Shown here piece after piece: positions 39,901 through 54,900 of a stretch of DNA of 64,000 nucleotides. The position numbers were made by a program, and so were the translations under genes. The notes beneath the pieces were generated by a model. The model saw only the letters and a program-made list of their open reading frames with translations. It was not told the DNA's origin and did not search any database. This DNA comes from Sipunculus nudus (taxonomy: Eukaryota; Annelida; Sipuncula; Golfingiida; Sipunculidae), in the NCBI GenBank assembly GCA_026874595.1, contig CM049307.1, positions 5,911,579-5,975,578 of the forward strand, written 5' to 3'. Every line of letters begins with the position of its first letter. Within the stretch, counting starts at the first letter, position 1.

Positions 39901-42900
39901 CTAAACAAAGCTAAGGATATTTCCAAATTTAACCCTGTCATGCAGTTTCTGTCTGTCAGTCTGTTTCTGTATCAGATATTTAAATGGTTGACAATTAAAA
40001 TGGTCTTGTCACAAGCCTGTTTTCAAATTTTAATACTGACCAATTCAGATTTAAATGCACAATTTCATTAGCCATTGTACATCTGTTAACTGACTGAATG
40101 TGAACAACGAACTCCTAGTGACAGCTAGTGGTGAACTTTGTTACAATTAGGGATATAGCAGACTCTTCACTATGTTCACTGGTTTTCAATATATTGACTT
40201 TCTGGATCACACTGTGTGAGCATATTCTACTTCAATACAGATGAATTTAATCAAACATGGTTCACAGGCATAAAACCTGTAAAGTAGAAAATGATTTCTG
40301 ACCTATTTTATTTTCACAAACAAATATTGAAATAACAGACATAATGAACACATTGTAACAGCTGCAGCAAGTGGTGTAACATATCATTGATGTAACATAT
40401 CATATCCTGTCTCATGAGACAGCGAACTGATTTTTTCCAGTTATTTTTTTTAAATATATAATCAATACAGATTAAAAAGAATAATGAAACCTTACCTTAA
40501 GGGCACAGAATATGCAGGAATTCCCCATACAGGCATGTCCAGATAGCGTCCGGAAACTCCGCCGGAATACATCCAAGTGCCATAAGACCTGCAAACATAC
40601 ATAAAATCATCAGGATCAATATACAGGACATCTGTGCCATGAAATATGACCAAAAGTGTCTGGCCACAAGGATTCAATCACAGATTTCAATAACACTCAA
40701 CCCTGGCCTCACTGTCAATATATTGACAAAACACAACAGTTTAATCTGATCTCCAAATGTTTCCTAAAACTATTACATTACTTTCAAAAAGGCTCACTGT
40801 AATTGATTGTAAGTGCAAAGGGAAAGCACAGTTGTTTAAAAATTCATGTATGTATAATTAACAATTTCTACTGATAGAAAATAATTAGTAACTGTCATAT
40901 TTGTGAGACAATAGAGGTTTTCTATCTGGGCTGGTCAGCTATGTACTCATAAAAAACTTCTAACAATGACATATTTCTATTATCCAAGGCAATATGGCAT
41001 GAGATGTAATATATTTAATAATTTATTATTCCTCTGACCTTCAACAAAGCCAGTGTAAAATGCAAAAGATGTAAATCATTAACAATTTCAAAATGACAAT
41101 TTACAATTTCTAGGACAGTAATTATAATGATGAAAACACAACCTGGGGAACAGTTTTATGTTTGAAGTGTGGATTTATATTTATCAGTCCAAACACAGAT
41201 CAAATGTTAAAACCTATAACCTCTTTATGAACTCTGACCAACATGTGCCCACATAATGATATGATCTGCCACACACTTATGAGAAGACAGTAACAGGGTA
41301 AAGCATGGACCATATGCTGTCACCTAACTACTGTAATAAGACTGTCAGGTAAACTTAGCAGCTGGCTAAGGATTATAGGGGGCCCCTGCCGTGAGCCTGG
41401 AAACACCAATGTTGAGGAGAGCATTATGGGAACACCAGGAACAATACTAACTGATCCAGAGGGCAGATGACAGGGCAAAAGGCCATCTCACTACCTATGG
41501 CTGCCTTTCTTTTGTTCAATAAAAAACCCCTTACTGTTGCCAGTGTTCATTAATCCAATCCACCCAAGCCTTGAGCCTTATGACTAAATTAGGGTAAACA
41601 TGACTGTAGATTGCCCTGCCCTGGCCATGTGTTACCTGGGTCATTACCAAGCTTTTGGCTGTCTGGGCTGCTCAGGCCGACATGAATGGTTGCTACATTC
41701 AACACACAAGCTGATCCAGTGTAACAGATGGGGAATCCAGCTTTAGGTCTGCTACTGGGAAGAATCAATAATATTCTGCAGATTTGGTGGGATATTTCCT
41801 ATAAAACACTGCTCAATGATTAACATCCAGCCACGGAGGGGTATCAGAGAACAATTACTGACTAATCCATCATGGAATATTAAAAGGCTACCGCAATGTG
41901 ACAATGAAGCTATCTGTAATGTTCACAATGCAGCACCACATGGTGTGGCTCAGAAAAGAATGAATACTTTAAATTGAACAGGAGTGAATTTTATTTTACT
42001 TTCACCAAAGAGGCAATTTGTTTTTATCATCATTTGCATTAAGTCTTTTTAAAGCCAATTAGTCTCATAACCCTGGGCAAATTATAAAGAATAAAACCTG
42101 ACAAGGAAAACAGTTATTCTTTCTTAAATATATTTAATTTTCTTTTACCCATGGATATAACAATGAACAGTATTGCTGATCAAAATTGTATTTTTTGGCC
42201 TATTAGCACATTTAAATTCCTTGATAATCATGTGAAAAGCTAATATGTTGACAATGAAATAAGAGGAAATCATGCTAATTTATATGTTATGTTTTTGTCT
42301 ATAAACATGTTAAAAGCATAAAGGGATATATAAGCCAGGACAAGGACTTCAATGTCACATTGTGTACTTTCTAGTTGGGCTTTACTAAATTATATTTGAT
42401 ATCTGATCCTGAGAAGTCAGTTCTAGCTTGTCATGTGGTGCAATAGTTCCTCAAAAGCTGTAATTCTTCTTCAAAAAAGGAACCTGTCAACATACAAGTC
42501 CCTGTCACTGCTGGTCTGCCAGTCTCCATGTAGGTCTATCATACTTCTTGGGCCTTATTTTTAATCATAAATCATAATACCATAATAACCTCCATGAATA
42601 ATGATAAAAAGTGCCTGGATCATCCATAAGAAATTATAAAGAAATCCCCAGGTCTGAAGTGAACTTAATGAGTCATGTTAGGAGTCTCTAAAAACACATC
42701 ACAAGCTAGAGAGATCATTCCCGCCATATATTAAGTTTATCACAGAGACTTTCTTAAACAATGGCGGGAAGCTAATATTTTTTATGACACCTCAATAAAC
42801 CCAGGTTATTGTGTCTATGGTCCATATGTTACAGGACACCATGCTACCCCACAAAAGCAGCAAACTGCCAAGAGTGAGGCAAAATATAGCAATAATATTT

Positions 42901-45900
42901 AATGGCTGTTTAAGAAAGAAAGCACGGCTGACAGAATGTCAGTGTGTGAGCCTGAAGCTATGGAGTATTTAACATGCAACAGTTCCGCTGGACTCTTTTA
43001 GTAGCTATAACCACAGGGTTTATATATCCACAAGCAGATGAACCCGCATCATTTATTCTGCACTGATGCTATGTAGTATAATACATTCTGGCTCATTAAG
43101 GCGAACCGTCCCTGAAGAGGTGCACATCTGCTCTTTGAACTGGTCACTCTATATGTTCAAATCATCAATATCTATAGTTTTATATCTAGCAACCACAAAT
43201 CTAACCACACGGTCCTACAAGCTGCATAAAACCATTAATTAGATTGTATAACCAAAAAGCTAATGTCCATTTTAAAATAAAATAAAAATATGCAACCTAC
43301 TATTTTTTTTATTTTATCAATAAAACTGTAATGGCACCATCATATACTTCATACTTCATATTTTGAATACCAAGGAATTCTGAAGTCACTGATAATTTCA
43401 TCATCATTTATGTTAAGTAATAATTGTAATTACAACAGAAACTGCTTCACTGAATGTTTCAATAAAGTGCATTTATACATTTTTATTGACACCGCTTTTA
43501 GCTACAGGTGGGCTGTCTAGCATTTGTTTTGCCACTTTTGTGATACTTATGCAACCTTTAATTGGTATCATTACCATATATAACAAACTGTGAAGGGACA
43601 ATAGCTTTGACATGTCAAATTCTTAATGGTTTATCACAAGAATTAAGTCCTCCTAAACCAAAAGCATGTCAGATGGGTCCCCTTCTGGTTAATGCTTTTC
43701 AGGATTATCCTGACTTCCTGTTATTGCCAATGTCAACCCTCTTTTACCCAGCAGGGGGGTTCCAACCCCCACCAGGGTTTCTCCTACCCCTGAGACACTG
43801 TACCCTATGGGCAGCCTCACTGACCATTCTGTGTACATAGTGGTCAGCTGGTCAACTGTGTTTGCCTACTCACCTATGAAACAACTCAGTAATTACTCAC
43901 AGGTGTCATAAATGCAAAGGAACACACCTGACTGAACTTCTAGAAGGATCAAGTGGACTGACACCCTTTATTTAATATTATTCAAGCAACCTGACAAAAG
44001 TTTTGTTATAAAAGTTTTATAATAATAAATAAATATATATACCAAAATAAAAAATACATTTATAGATATGAATATATCATTTTTTGGTGTTAAACCAAAT
44101 TTTATAACTACCTTTTTAACAGAAAATTTTTACAGCACTTGTATGTTACAATCAATAATGGTAAAAAATTATACAAAATTTAAAAAATATTTTTTTTTAT
44201 TAATTTATCATCCATCCAAGTCATTCATGAATATACAGATTCCATTAAAAAATATCTTAAAAATGAGAAAAGTATATCTCAAGGTATATTTGAGGATTGT
44301 TAATAATGAATACTTGAATGACTTTCTGGTCAGGTTTGGACAGATGATTTTGACCAAAGGAATATCCTTCATTTTAAGGTGACAATTCATAACTGTTCAC
44401 ACTGAAGACTGAAGTGTTAAGTCAGATATTCCCAGGTGAATTTGGTGATTGTATGAGCAGGTAAGTGTCTCCCGGAAGCCTAGACAACCTCACCCGTGTT
44501 GACATAAGCTGTTCATTCTGTTCACATCCTGCTTCCCTCATACATTACACAAAGTTGCCTGAGACTTTCCTGCTTAGCATTTTATTTAAAAGACACTTCA
44601 AAATATGGCGTGACTCTGTATAACAATGACCTCAGACACACTCAAAATCTGACCCCAGGTATACATATGTGTAAAAGGTCAAGGCAGCAGACAAGAGCTA
44701 TAACCTAGCTGACTATACATTGCTTAATACCAATAACTGTATTCTGAATACACACACCTGTTTTTATCATATTTGTATAGTGACAGGAAGCCCTCGATAT
44801 TCAAGGTTGTAACCAGGTGACTGGGGGTTGACTTACTTTACTCTTAGTCTGCACAGTCAGGCATTTAATTAATAACAGCTACAGTAATTATGTCAGAGTG
44901 TCTGAATCAGTCCAAATCCATATATTTCAGGGCCAATGAGGTCCGTTTAACAAAGTTTCATAGCTGTCAGTAGGTGATTCCTCACTCAGGATAGTGACAG
45001 TGTATGATGGCCTGAGGGTCAGATAATTATAATTACAATATTAAAACCATATATCATTATGGTGGACAACATGGTGGTGGAGTAATTGATGGAGCACAGC
45101 TGTCAGAAATTACTGGTCACCACACTGATGCTACCAGCAACAGTTACCCTTCATCTGCTAGTTTATCCATCAGTAACAGATGCTGCAGACAGGATACCAT
45201 AGCAACCTCTCCTGGATGGTAGTCCCAATTTCTTCCTGTACCAAACATTACCACCTCATTCTGTCTGATCTTTACTAACCACTGACATATGTCCAGTCCA
45301 TGATGTTCAGTCAATGATGATCAGCTGTATAGTACGTACTAGATGAAACATTCACAGAATCATCCCTACCTGGTGCTCCTCTATTACTACCTGGGAGTAG
45401 CGTACATTTGTACTGGAAGCTTTGATGCCAACACATGTGACTGAGGGCAACAACTGTGCTCTCACAACCCTGGTTTCCTAAATTACTGAACTACGAAAAA
45501 TAAAACTTGAAACATACAGGGCTTCATTGGGAAGATTTGTAGGCTATATGTATCTATGATTTCAATGATTGTTTCTCAAGGTATTTTTAGGCAGAGAAAA
45601 GTTAATTATTATTGATTCGAGGGGATCCATAAGGTCAGTAACAACTAATGTTTTTTGTATTGATAGAGTTATGTGATATTTGATAGGTGCTTTCACTGTG
45701 ATATTTGATAGGTACTTTTCACTTTCACTGTTCAGATTTATTATAATATTGTCATAAACTGCTATGCTTGTGATCTACATGCAAGAATTCTACCATTTTA
45801 GCTGCAAAACTTCTTGAAATTACTTCTTGAGAAATTTGGAAAAAAGTTCAGCCAGGAATTTAGTTATGATGTTTCTGCTTCTGGTTTATCTCTCCTTCAG

Positions 45901-48900
45901 CGGTACCCCCAACATTCAGAGTACAGGTAAGCAGTGTACACAGCATGACAGGTAGAAGCTGTGTAATACAGCAGCCACAGCAGGTAGACCAGTCTGCTGG
46001 AGCAGCCTCTGGTGTACAGAGTGGGGTGTGAACTAAAAACAACAGCTGCTGAACTGTCTGCTGAGGCTGGAGCTCAGAGGCTATTGGATGTAGTATGTGA
46101 CAGCTCATGTCAGGTGGTTTAGAAACACACTGAGCTGCAGCCGAAGGGGCTCCACAGGGCTGTGTGTTCCAAATCAACCAATCTCTCACCCAATAGTAAA
46201 CCTCAAAAAAAGACCATGACAGAATTGTCCTCTCTAGGGCACCTGTTACTGCTGTTCTCTCACAACTATCAATGGTTCATTCATAGAACATTGGTGTACT
46301 ATATAGTACTCTTAAGAAGTGTCTTTCTAGACTTTGTGTAACCATAAAAAATAATATGATATAAAAGTATAAAATAATTAGGTTTAAAGTAGCCAAAGCA
46401 TGTGATACATTGCATATATCAATCAACAGCCTATATGGTACATGTATTCTCCAACATGGTGTTAATGTTAAGGTATTTTATTTTCCATCTGGCAGCAAAA
46501 ACATAAAATACTAATCAAACAAAATTATCTACCTTTTGTATTTGGTGATCAGAAATGAATAATATCTCCATCAATGAAAACATTTAAAAGATGGACTGAA
46601 AAGACAGAAGTCTTGCAAGATCTTTAACGTTTGTATTTATAGAGCATTGAGAGAGCCAAAAAAGTTATTGTTTTACTTAAACAAAAATTAAAACCAGAGA
46701 ATCAATATTGTCTTTCATTTAATAGTTCTAAGACATTTAAACAAATGGCTGGTACAAAGTCACAAAGAGAGTTGTTTAAAGAAGACCACAGGAAAGATGG
46801 TATCAATAAAACTTCCAAAGTCTGGTTGAGGTAAACTGATGTAGACTGAAAGTCCACTGGGAGTAATTAAAGCCTTATCTGATTTCACAAGCATTTTAAC
46901 CAATATGGGGTCTAAATTACCAGGTGCAATTGACCATGGCTATCAAATGAAAGTGTTCACAGGCCAGATCCAAGAGGCCCCCATCGTCAACTACACCCAA
47001 AGGAATTAGGTGGCAGACAAGCAGACATAACCAGGTCCTCCCAGACAGACACAGTATGTCTTACAGGTAGTTGTCTTTGTTATATGTAAATAGGGGGAGT
47101 TTCTGAATGGGTCCAGTGGCATCACCTGAATTATAGTAATCAAGGTTTGTCAAAGCGTCCCAGAGAGCTTGTAATACCTGAGAAACTCACACAGTGGTAA
47201 TCTGCATCTCAGAGAGCACTTCGTGACGGAGCCTCCCTAACCTTGATTGAACAGGGTAATTACAGGTAGCCTCCTTTCCTTACCATCCCTGGTTCTTAAT
47301 GCTCCAGCACACTTGGAAAGATGCCAAATTGAGCTTTTAATGTTCCCCTGAGAGGCTTGTTAATGCAGCCATCATGAACGCTTTCAGAGGTACTTCTCAG
47401 TTGTGCGTGTTCCTGCTGTGATTTCTTCTTGTGTATTCTCAGTTTTTTCATGTGTTTATTCTTCCAGGACAGTACATATTGTTTGGTATTGTTAGGTAAC
47501 TGCATGGGTCAGGGACAGGGATAAGAACACTGGTGCCTCGATAAACACAACATACTCTCACATACTGCCAGGTATCACAGGAAAAGACCATTCTCTCTCA
47601 CATACTGTGGTTGCCTTTATATCGGCGGGGCTGAATTTTCGCTGTTTTTATATTTTAAAAAGGTTCATGGGGTTCCTTTTTCACACTCCAGGTATCATTG
47701 GTCTAGTATATTTTATTAGTTCGAACATTCACAGACGGCTGAGCTGACGCCTGCGGGAAGCATTTTGACCCCGCTGGCTGTAATTAGTTCAGGGCCGAGG
47801 CTCATTAAACAACTCAAATGTTATAAAGGTGTGTCGAGAAACCAACTGTAACTACAAAACCCTATATTAAGTTTGTTTAGGGAAACTGTCATGATAAGGG
47901 TTTCTTACTCCTGTTGTAAGAGTCGTAATCACCTGCTCAACCAACAAGGGACGCCTGTAGGTAGCCCCCTTGTTACAGTATCAAAGGCAGGGATGTGCCC
48001 AGAATAATTTAAGTTCCGTTTATGTTGCTAATTACTTCCATATAGGTGGAAGAAGGAACAGTATTCAGTTTCTCACAGTTAAAATCTGAAGCAAAACATA
48101 ATATTCGACTGCTTTACGGCACTTTGGCCCAAAATGAACTGTGACCTTTCAAATATATTCAAAATTCACGTCATCACTAGCCAATCATACATCGTTGGCG
48201 CGTCATGATTTCACAGTTAGTTTTTTATACAGTTACAAGGTGGCGCAACCCTAGCAGCTACGTTCACTACATTAGTGGCAAATTTTATTCATTAACATGA
48301 CTAAATACGGCACAATGTGAAAGAGTACCTTCTACTCAATATTCATTTTAAGCGGCACTGGATGTCATCCTTATTGCCACACATACACATATTTTTTAAA
48401 TATTACTACCCAGCGGGCATTGACACTTTCCAGTAATGTGCTAGGGAACAGGAAAAACTGCCAGGTGCGTCCGCCGGTGTTAGCACGCACCTGCAAAGGG
48501 TCCCGGTTTTTGCATCTAAGCCAACCGATATTATTTTAAATCGGCCCTGTCATTCTCCCTGAATCATTTAACGTATATGGACCAGGCTCGATGGACATCA
48601 CTACGTAGCTGAAGATAAATCTCAACTGTCACAAACTATCGGCAGCTTCTGAAATTAATGATCAAGGTCTGGTATATATGCATTTAAAACTGAGTGGTTT
48701 CAATTTCGCGGTCAGATAGCGACCGCAAATATTGCAAATTTGAAACCACCGCAAATAAGAAGACAACCACAGTATAGTCAGGTATCACAGGAAAAGACCA
48801 TTCTCTCTCACATATAGTCAGGTATCACAGGAAAAGACCATTCTCTCTCACATATAGTCAGGTATCACAGGAAAAGAGCATTCTCTCTCACAGATAGTCA

Positions 48901-51900
48901 GGTATCATAGAGAGAATGGAGTCACACTCGCACACAAAGTTGAATATAATCATGTAAACAGTCAATGGCCTGATTTTGAATTTTTGAACCCCCATTTGAA
49001 TTTTAATCAAAGAATTGCTCCATTTAAGTGTAACATTTATCTCAAAATTAATTCTCATCATTTTTACTTTTCTGTTTTCATGGTTTGTTGATCATATATT
49101 TTTACATGTTGCCTAAAAATGAAATATACTCCAAAACTGCATGAGAATGCTCTAAATTTCTTATACATTTACAGCACTAAATTCCAGGTTTATCAATGAT
49201 ATACATTTACAGCAATAAATTCCAGGTTTATCAATGATAATGAAATGTAAGGCATGGTCATATTCCTGTCTGGTTCTAACCACTGACCACATACATGGGC
49301 ATATCACCATTATGACACCATAAATATATAGCCAGCAGTGGAATTTCATGCTTTTGACTTCACATAGCACAATATAAGGCAGTAAACATGACCTTATCAT
49401 GTTATGTAGGTTGGTGGTCATTTACTTGTCCCATCTGTTCTGTAATATACTGCTTGCCCTTAGTTTCAGGTGTCACCTGACAGGTCACCTCAGGTTGTAA
49501 ATACCAACATTCCTCCCACTGGTTTAATTCAACCTGCAGTTTACAACTCCAATAAAAGCATGTAGCAACTAGACATTTCTTGGCATAGTAGGCCCCCCCC
49601 CCCCCCCCCCTACAAGAATAGACCCCCATTTTTAGCAGCATATATCCTGACACTTAGCATTTTTATTGTTTCTTCCATCTAACAATCCACAATCTTGTAG
49701 AAGATGTTGGTCCTGTGACCTTGATCTTTTTAAAGATGTGTCCTGTGCCCTTGACCTTTGACCTCATGACCCCAAAATCAATTTGGGTCTTGCTTTTCCA
49801 ATGGGACATATGCAAGTCAAGTTTGAAATCTATACATCAATAAAGCAGGAATTATCATCCAGAAACTTATTTTTGGACAGATGGCTCCTGTGACCTTCAC
49901 CTTTGACCTTGTGACCTAAAATTGATAGTGTTCTTCCTCTCTTGGCAGGAGAACTATATGTGCAAGATGAAAGATCTGAGATGAAATGTTTGGCTGAAAA
50001 TGCATCCACATCTTTTTAAAGATGTGTCCTGTGACCTTGACCTTTGACCTCATGACCCCAAAATCAATTCTGGTTTTACTTTTCCAATGGGACATATGCA
50101 AGTCAAGTTTGAAATCCATACATCAATAAAAGCAGGAATTATCATCCAGAAACTAATTTTTGGACATATGGCTCCTGTGACCTTCACCCTTGACCTTGTG
50201 ACCTCAAAATTGATAGGGGTCTTCAACTCTTGGCAGGTGAACTATTTGTGCAAGATGAAAGATCTGAGATTAATTGTTTGGCTGAAAATGCATCCAAAAT
50301 CTTTTTAAAGAGGTTTCCTGTGACCTTGACCTTTGACCTCATGACCCCAAAATCAATTTTGGTCTTGCTTTTCCAATGGGACATATATAAGTCAAGTTTG
50401 AAATCCATACATCAATAAAAGAAGGGAATTATCATCCAGAAACTAATTTTTGGACAGATGGCTCCTGTGACCTTCACCTTTGACCTTGACACCTCAAAAT
50501 TGATAGTGTTCTTCCTCTCTTGGCAGGAGAACTATATGTACAAGATGAAAGATCTGAGATGAAATGTTTGGCTGAAAATGCATCCACATCTTTTTAAAGA
50601 TGTGTCCTGTGACCTTAACCTTTGACCTCATGACCCTAAAATCAATTTTGGTCTTACTTTTCCAATGGGACATATGCAAGTCAAGTTTGAAATCTATACA
50701 TCAATAAAAGCAGGAATTATCATACAGAAACTAATTTTTGGACATATGGCTCCTGTGACCTTCACCTTTGACCTTGTGACCTCAAAATTGATAGGGGTCT
50801 TCCACTCTTGGCAGGTGAACTATATGTGCAAGATGAAAGATCTGAGATTAATTGTTTGGCTGAAAATGCATCCACAATCTTTTTAAAGAGGTTTCCTGTG
50901 ACCTTGGCCTTTGACCTCATGACCCCAAATTCAATTCTGGTCTTGCTTTTCTAATGGGTCAATAACAAAGCCAAGTTTGAAATCCATACATCAATAAAAG
51001 AAGGAATTATCATCCAGAAACTAATTTTTGGACAGATGGCTCCTGTGACCTTCACCTTTGACCTTGTGACCTCAAAATTGACAGGGTTCTTCCTCTCTTG
51101 GCAGGTGAATTATATGTGCAAGATGAAAGATCTGAGATGAAATGTTTGGCTGAAAATGCATCCACATCTTTTTTAAGATGTGTCCTGTGACCTTGACCTT
51201 TGACCTCATGACCCAAAATCAATTTGGGTCTTGCTTTTCCAATGGGACATATATAAGTCAAGTTTGAAATCCATAAATCAATAAAAGCAGGAATTATCAT
51301 CCAGAAACTTATTTTTGGACAGATGGCTCCTGTGACCTTCACCTTTGACCTTGTGACCTCAAAATTAATAGGGGTCTTCCACTCTTGGCAGGTGAACTAT
51401 ATGTGCAAGATGAAAGATCTGAGATGAAATGTTTGGCTGAAAATGCATCCACATCTTTTTTAAGATGTGTCCTGTGACCTTGACCTTTGACCTCATGACC
51501 CCAAAATCAATTTGGGTCTTGCTTTTCCAATGGGACATATATAAGTCAAGTTTGAAATCCATAAATCAATAAAAGCAGGAATTATCATCCAGAAACTTAT
51601 TTTTGGACAGATGGCTCCTGTGACCTTCACCTTTGACCTTGTGACCTCAAAATTGATAGGGGTCTTCCACTCTTGGCAGGTGAACTATATGTGCAAGATG
51701 AAAGATCTGAGATTAATTGTTTGGCTGAAAATGCATCCACAATCTTTTTAAAGAGGTTTCCTGTGACCTTGACCTTTGACCTCATGTCCCCAAATTCAAT
51801 TCTGGTCTTGCTTTTCTAATGGGTCAATAACAAAGCCAAGTTTGAAATCCATACATCAATAAAAGAAGGAATTATCATCCAGAAACTAATTTTTGGACAG

Positions 51901-54900
51901 ATGGCTCCTGTGACCTTCACCTTTGACCCTGTGACCTCAAAATTGACAGGGTTCTTCCTCTCTTGGCAGGTGAATTATATGTGCAAGATGAAAGATCTGA
52001 GATGAAATGTTTGGCTGAAAATGCATCCACATCTTTTTTAAGATGTGTCCTGTGACCTTGACCTTTAACCTCATGACCCAAAATCAATTTGGGTCTTGCT
52101 TTTCCAATGGGACATATATAAGTCAAGTTTGAAATCCATAAATCAATAAAAGCAGGAATTATCATCCAGAAACTTATTTTTGGACAGATGGCTCCTGTGA
52201 CCTTCACCTTTGACCTTGTGACCCGAAAATTTATATGGATCATTCACTATTGGCAAGTGAGCTTTTTATTCAAGATGGAAGACCTGGGATGAAAGTTTGG
52301 CTTAAAATGCATCCACAGTATCTTTTAAAATGCCAGTCCAGTGACCTTGACCTTTGACCTCATGACCCTAGAACCTATAGGGTTCTTACTTTAGTGGTGG
52401 GCCATACATAAGTCATGTTTGAAATCCATATGGCTATCAACACTGGAGATATCATAAGAGGTGTGTGGATTTTCACCATATATGGCAATATTCAAGGTCA
52501 AGGCCACTATCATAGGAAAGGTCATGACCCCAATTTAAATAAGCATCATCCCATAACCCATACCTATGTATATGCATAATATAAAAGAAATCTGTCCATT
52601 AGTTTTTGACTTATAATGCTCACAGTACTGTAAGGTGGCAATTTTTGGGGTATTAAACGGCACGAAAACAAGTAAAGAATAATAGGTGGCTCCACCAGTT
52701 TCTGGAACATGACAACCCTATCCATGATCTTCCATCAACTTGATTTTGGGATAAATCCATGCAAGATTTCTTGAGATATAAAAGAATTTGTGTGATTTTC
52801 CCCAAAATTGGACCTATTCAAGGTCAAGGACACTCTCCTAGTAAAGGTCATGACCTCATTTTTAATAGGCGTCGTCCTCTTACCCATAACTATACATATA
52901 CCAAGTTTGGTAAATTTCCGTGAAATATTTTTTGGGTTATTGCGCCAACAAGATTCATATGCGGCGGCGGCGGCGGGACCGGTATGAAAACATAGTATCC
53001 CCCGACTTTGTCTGGGGATACAAATACTAAATGTAGTCACTAGGATATTGATACTAAATGCCATATGTACGATAAGGTATTAAACAGTAACAAAAAGAAT
53101 GATAAATAACAATTTAAAATTGTTTGAGATCTTAGGCTACAAAATAAACTCTCACAAGATACAACTAATAATGTGGATAAAACTCATGTGGCCAACCTTG
53201 GAGCACAGTGAAGCCAGTATCTGATGTGTCTATCATTATATTTATCATTTTATTTTATTTTTATTAATCTGGTAATTTTTATCCTACTTGATTGAAGAAC
53301 ATCTTTAATTTTTTAAATCATATGACTGATTTATTAGGATTGTTAAATGGCTTAATTTTTCATGTTTTATCAAATTGGATGAGGAACTAAGGGTCTCCCT
53401 GCAAACCAAGTCACACACAAGTGAACTGTCACATTTTTCCATCAGCCTGAGATTCTCCTGCCAGTTGTGAATAATGTGGTGATAAAATGCTTTTGGTCCA
53501 ATGCCGACAGACTGATGATCATTTATTTCTTTTCCTGAATGAATTATTGCCAAGGAAATGATACAAACATACCCCAACATATCCATAAAATACTAAATAC
53601 TCATGATCTGGTTTTCTTGGGAACCAGTTTTATTTTCCAATATGAAGCATATATGCAGTGTAAAAAGAGAATATAAAAAGTACCGTTACTATTTTGACAA
53701 GTGAGCTATTTATGTGTCTGCATGCATGATGAATGTGCATGACATGTTAATTGGTCAGGGAAACTAGAAGAAAATTCTGACTTCACGGTCCATCTCCTCA
53801 AGAATGAAAACTGTGACAGGTAACAGTGAATATGTCTTTGTGTCAAATTTGTGGCCTTCATGAACAAGTATAAGACAACTTTGACACACTGCTGCATATT
53901 TGGACTACACCCACTGGCTTGTCTATACTTATCTTCTCTCTCCATAAAATATGTATTCTACTTCTTTCAGGTGTGCTGTAAATTGTTCACACCTGCAAAA
54001 AGGTGTAACTGGTACTACATTGGATCATGAGTGTCCTGTTTATTGTAAGCCTATGTAAAAACTCCTTTTGGTTGAATGTTGATATCCTGCACACATAAGA
54101 GTAACATGCTTGTGTGTGTTAAATTTTCTTAATTTATAGGTCACCATCAGTTACTGAAAATTCATAATGTTCTCCAAATCAGAAGGTATTCATGCAGTCC
54201 ATTTTTTAACAAAAAATTCCACAGCCTATTAATCAAAATAACTAGGACTTTAGGCATGTATTGACAGTGTTGATAACAGCGGGAGGGGCGTCACTGGTCC
54301 AGGAAGGGGGTCAACCTGTGCATCCATGCATGCTCTTTACCTGACCTTCTTGTTGCTCCCAGCTCACCTGAGTACATCATCATAAAAGGGTTTCTAAACC
54401 ATCAATAAACCATTATGTAAGATTGATGTACCTCCCGCAAGCAAGATGTACTGATTACAGACAATTCAGGTCAGTGCTGACATGCAACTGCTCCCTAAAT
54501 GTGTGGCTAGTTCATGGAGAAATGGTGACAAAGGTATGCTCCACCCAAGAACAGGAACACCTCACTGTCTGATGACTGTTTCTGCCCATGGGTAACAAGT
54601 TCATCTCCGCATGACACTTTACCCAGGACACAAAACGGAGATGCATAAAGAGGACTCTTATTGGCTGGTTCCTTCATTAAGTATGCTGCTTGTATAGAAC
54701 TGATTATATGTCACATGAAACTGACAAGAAACAGGTAATTATGGTTTCCCTTCAGGTACAAACATCAGACAACAGTGTTCACTGATAGAGTCCCTGGACT
54801 GTATCCATCAGGCTTAAGGCACAATAACCATATGTTACTGCAAATATACTCAGGACATGACCCTCTGTTGACAAATATGAACTCTGAATCTATTACTGGT

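Larger units (their letters stand above)
35695..40495 (-). other. Intron 2 (4.8 kb)
   Basis: Contains a ~62 bp duplication at 37384-37507 and an X-box-like palindrome at 38809-38821. No exon recognised. Confidence 0.65.

Noticed and set aside
45860-46189. 109-codon minus-strand open frame, Cys/Pro/Leu-rich
   Set aside because: No recognisable domain, no splice context matching the gene, composition like random intron sequence.
50087-52243. Several 60-108 codon open frames in the 49.7-52.4 kb array
   Set aside because: They repeat with the satellite period on both strands and have no domain resemblance.
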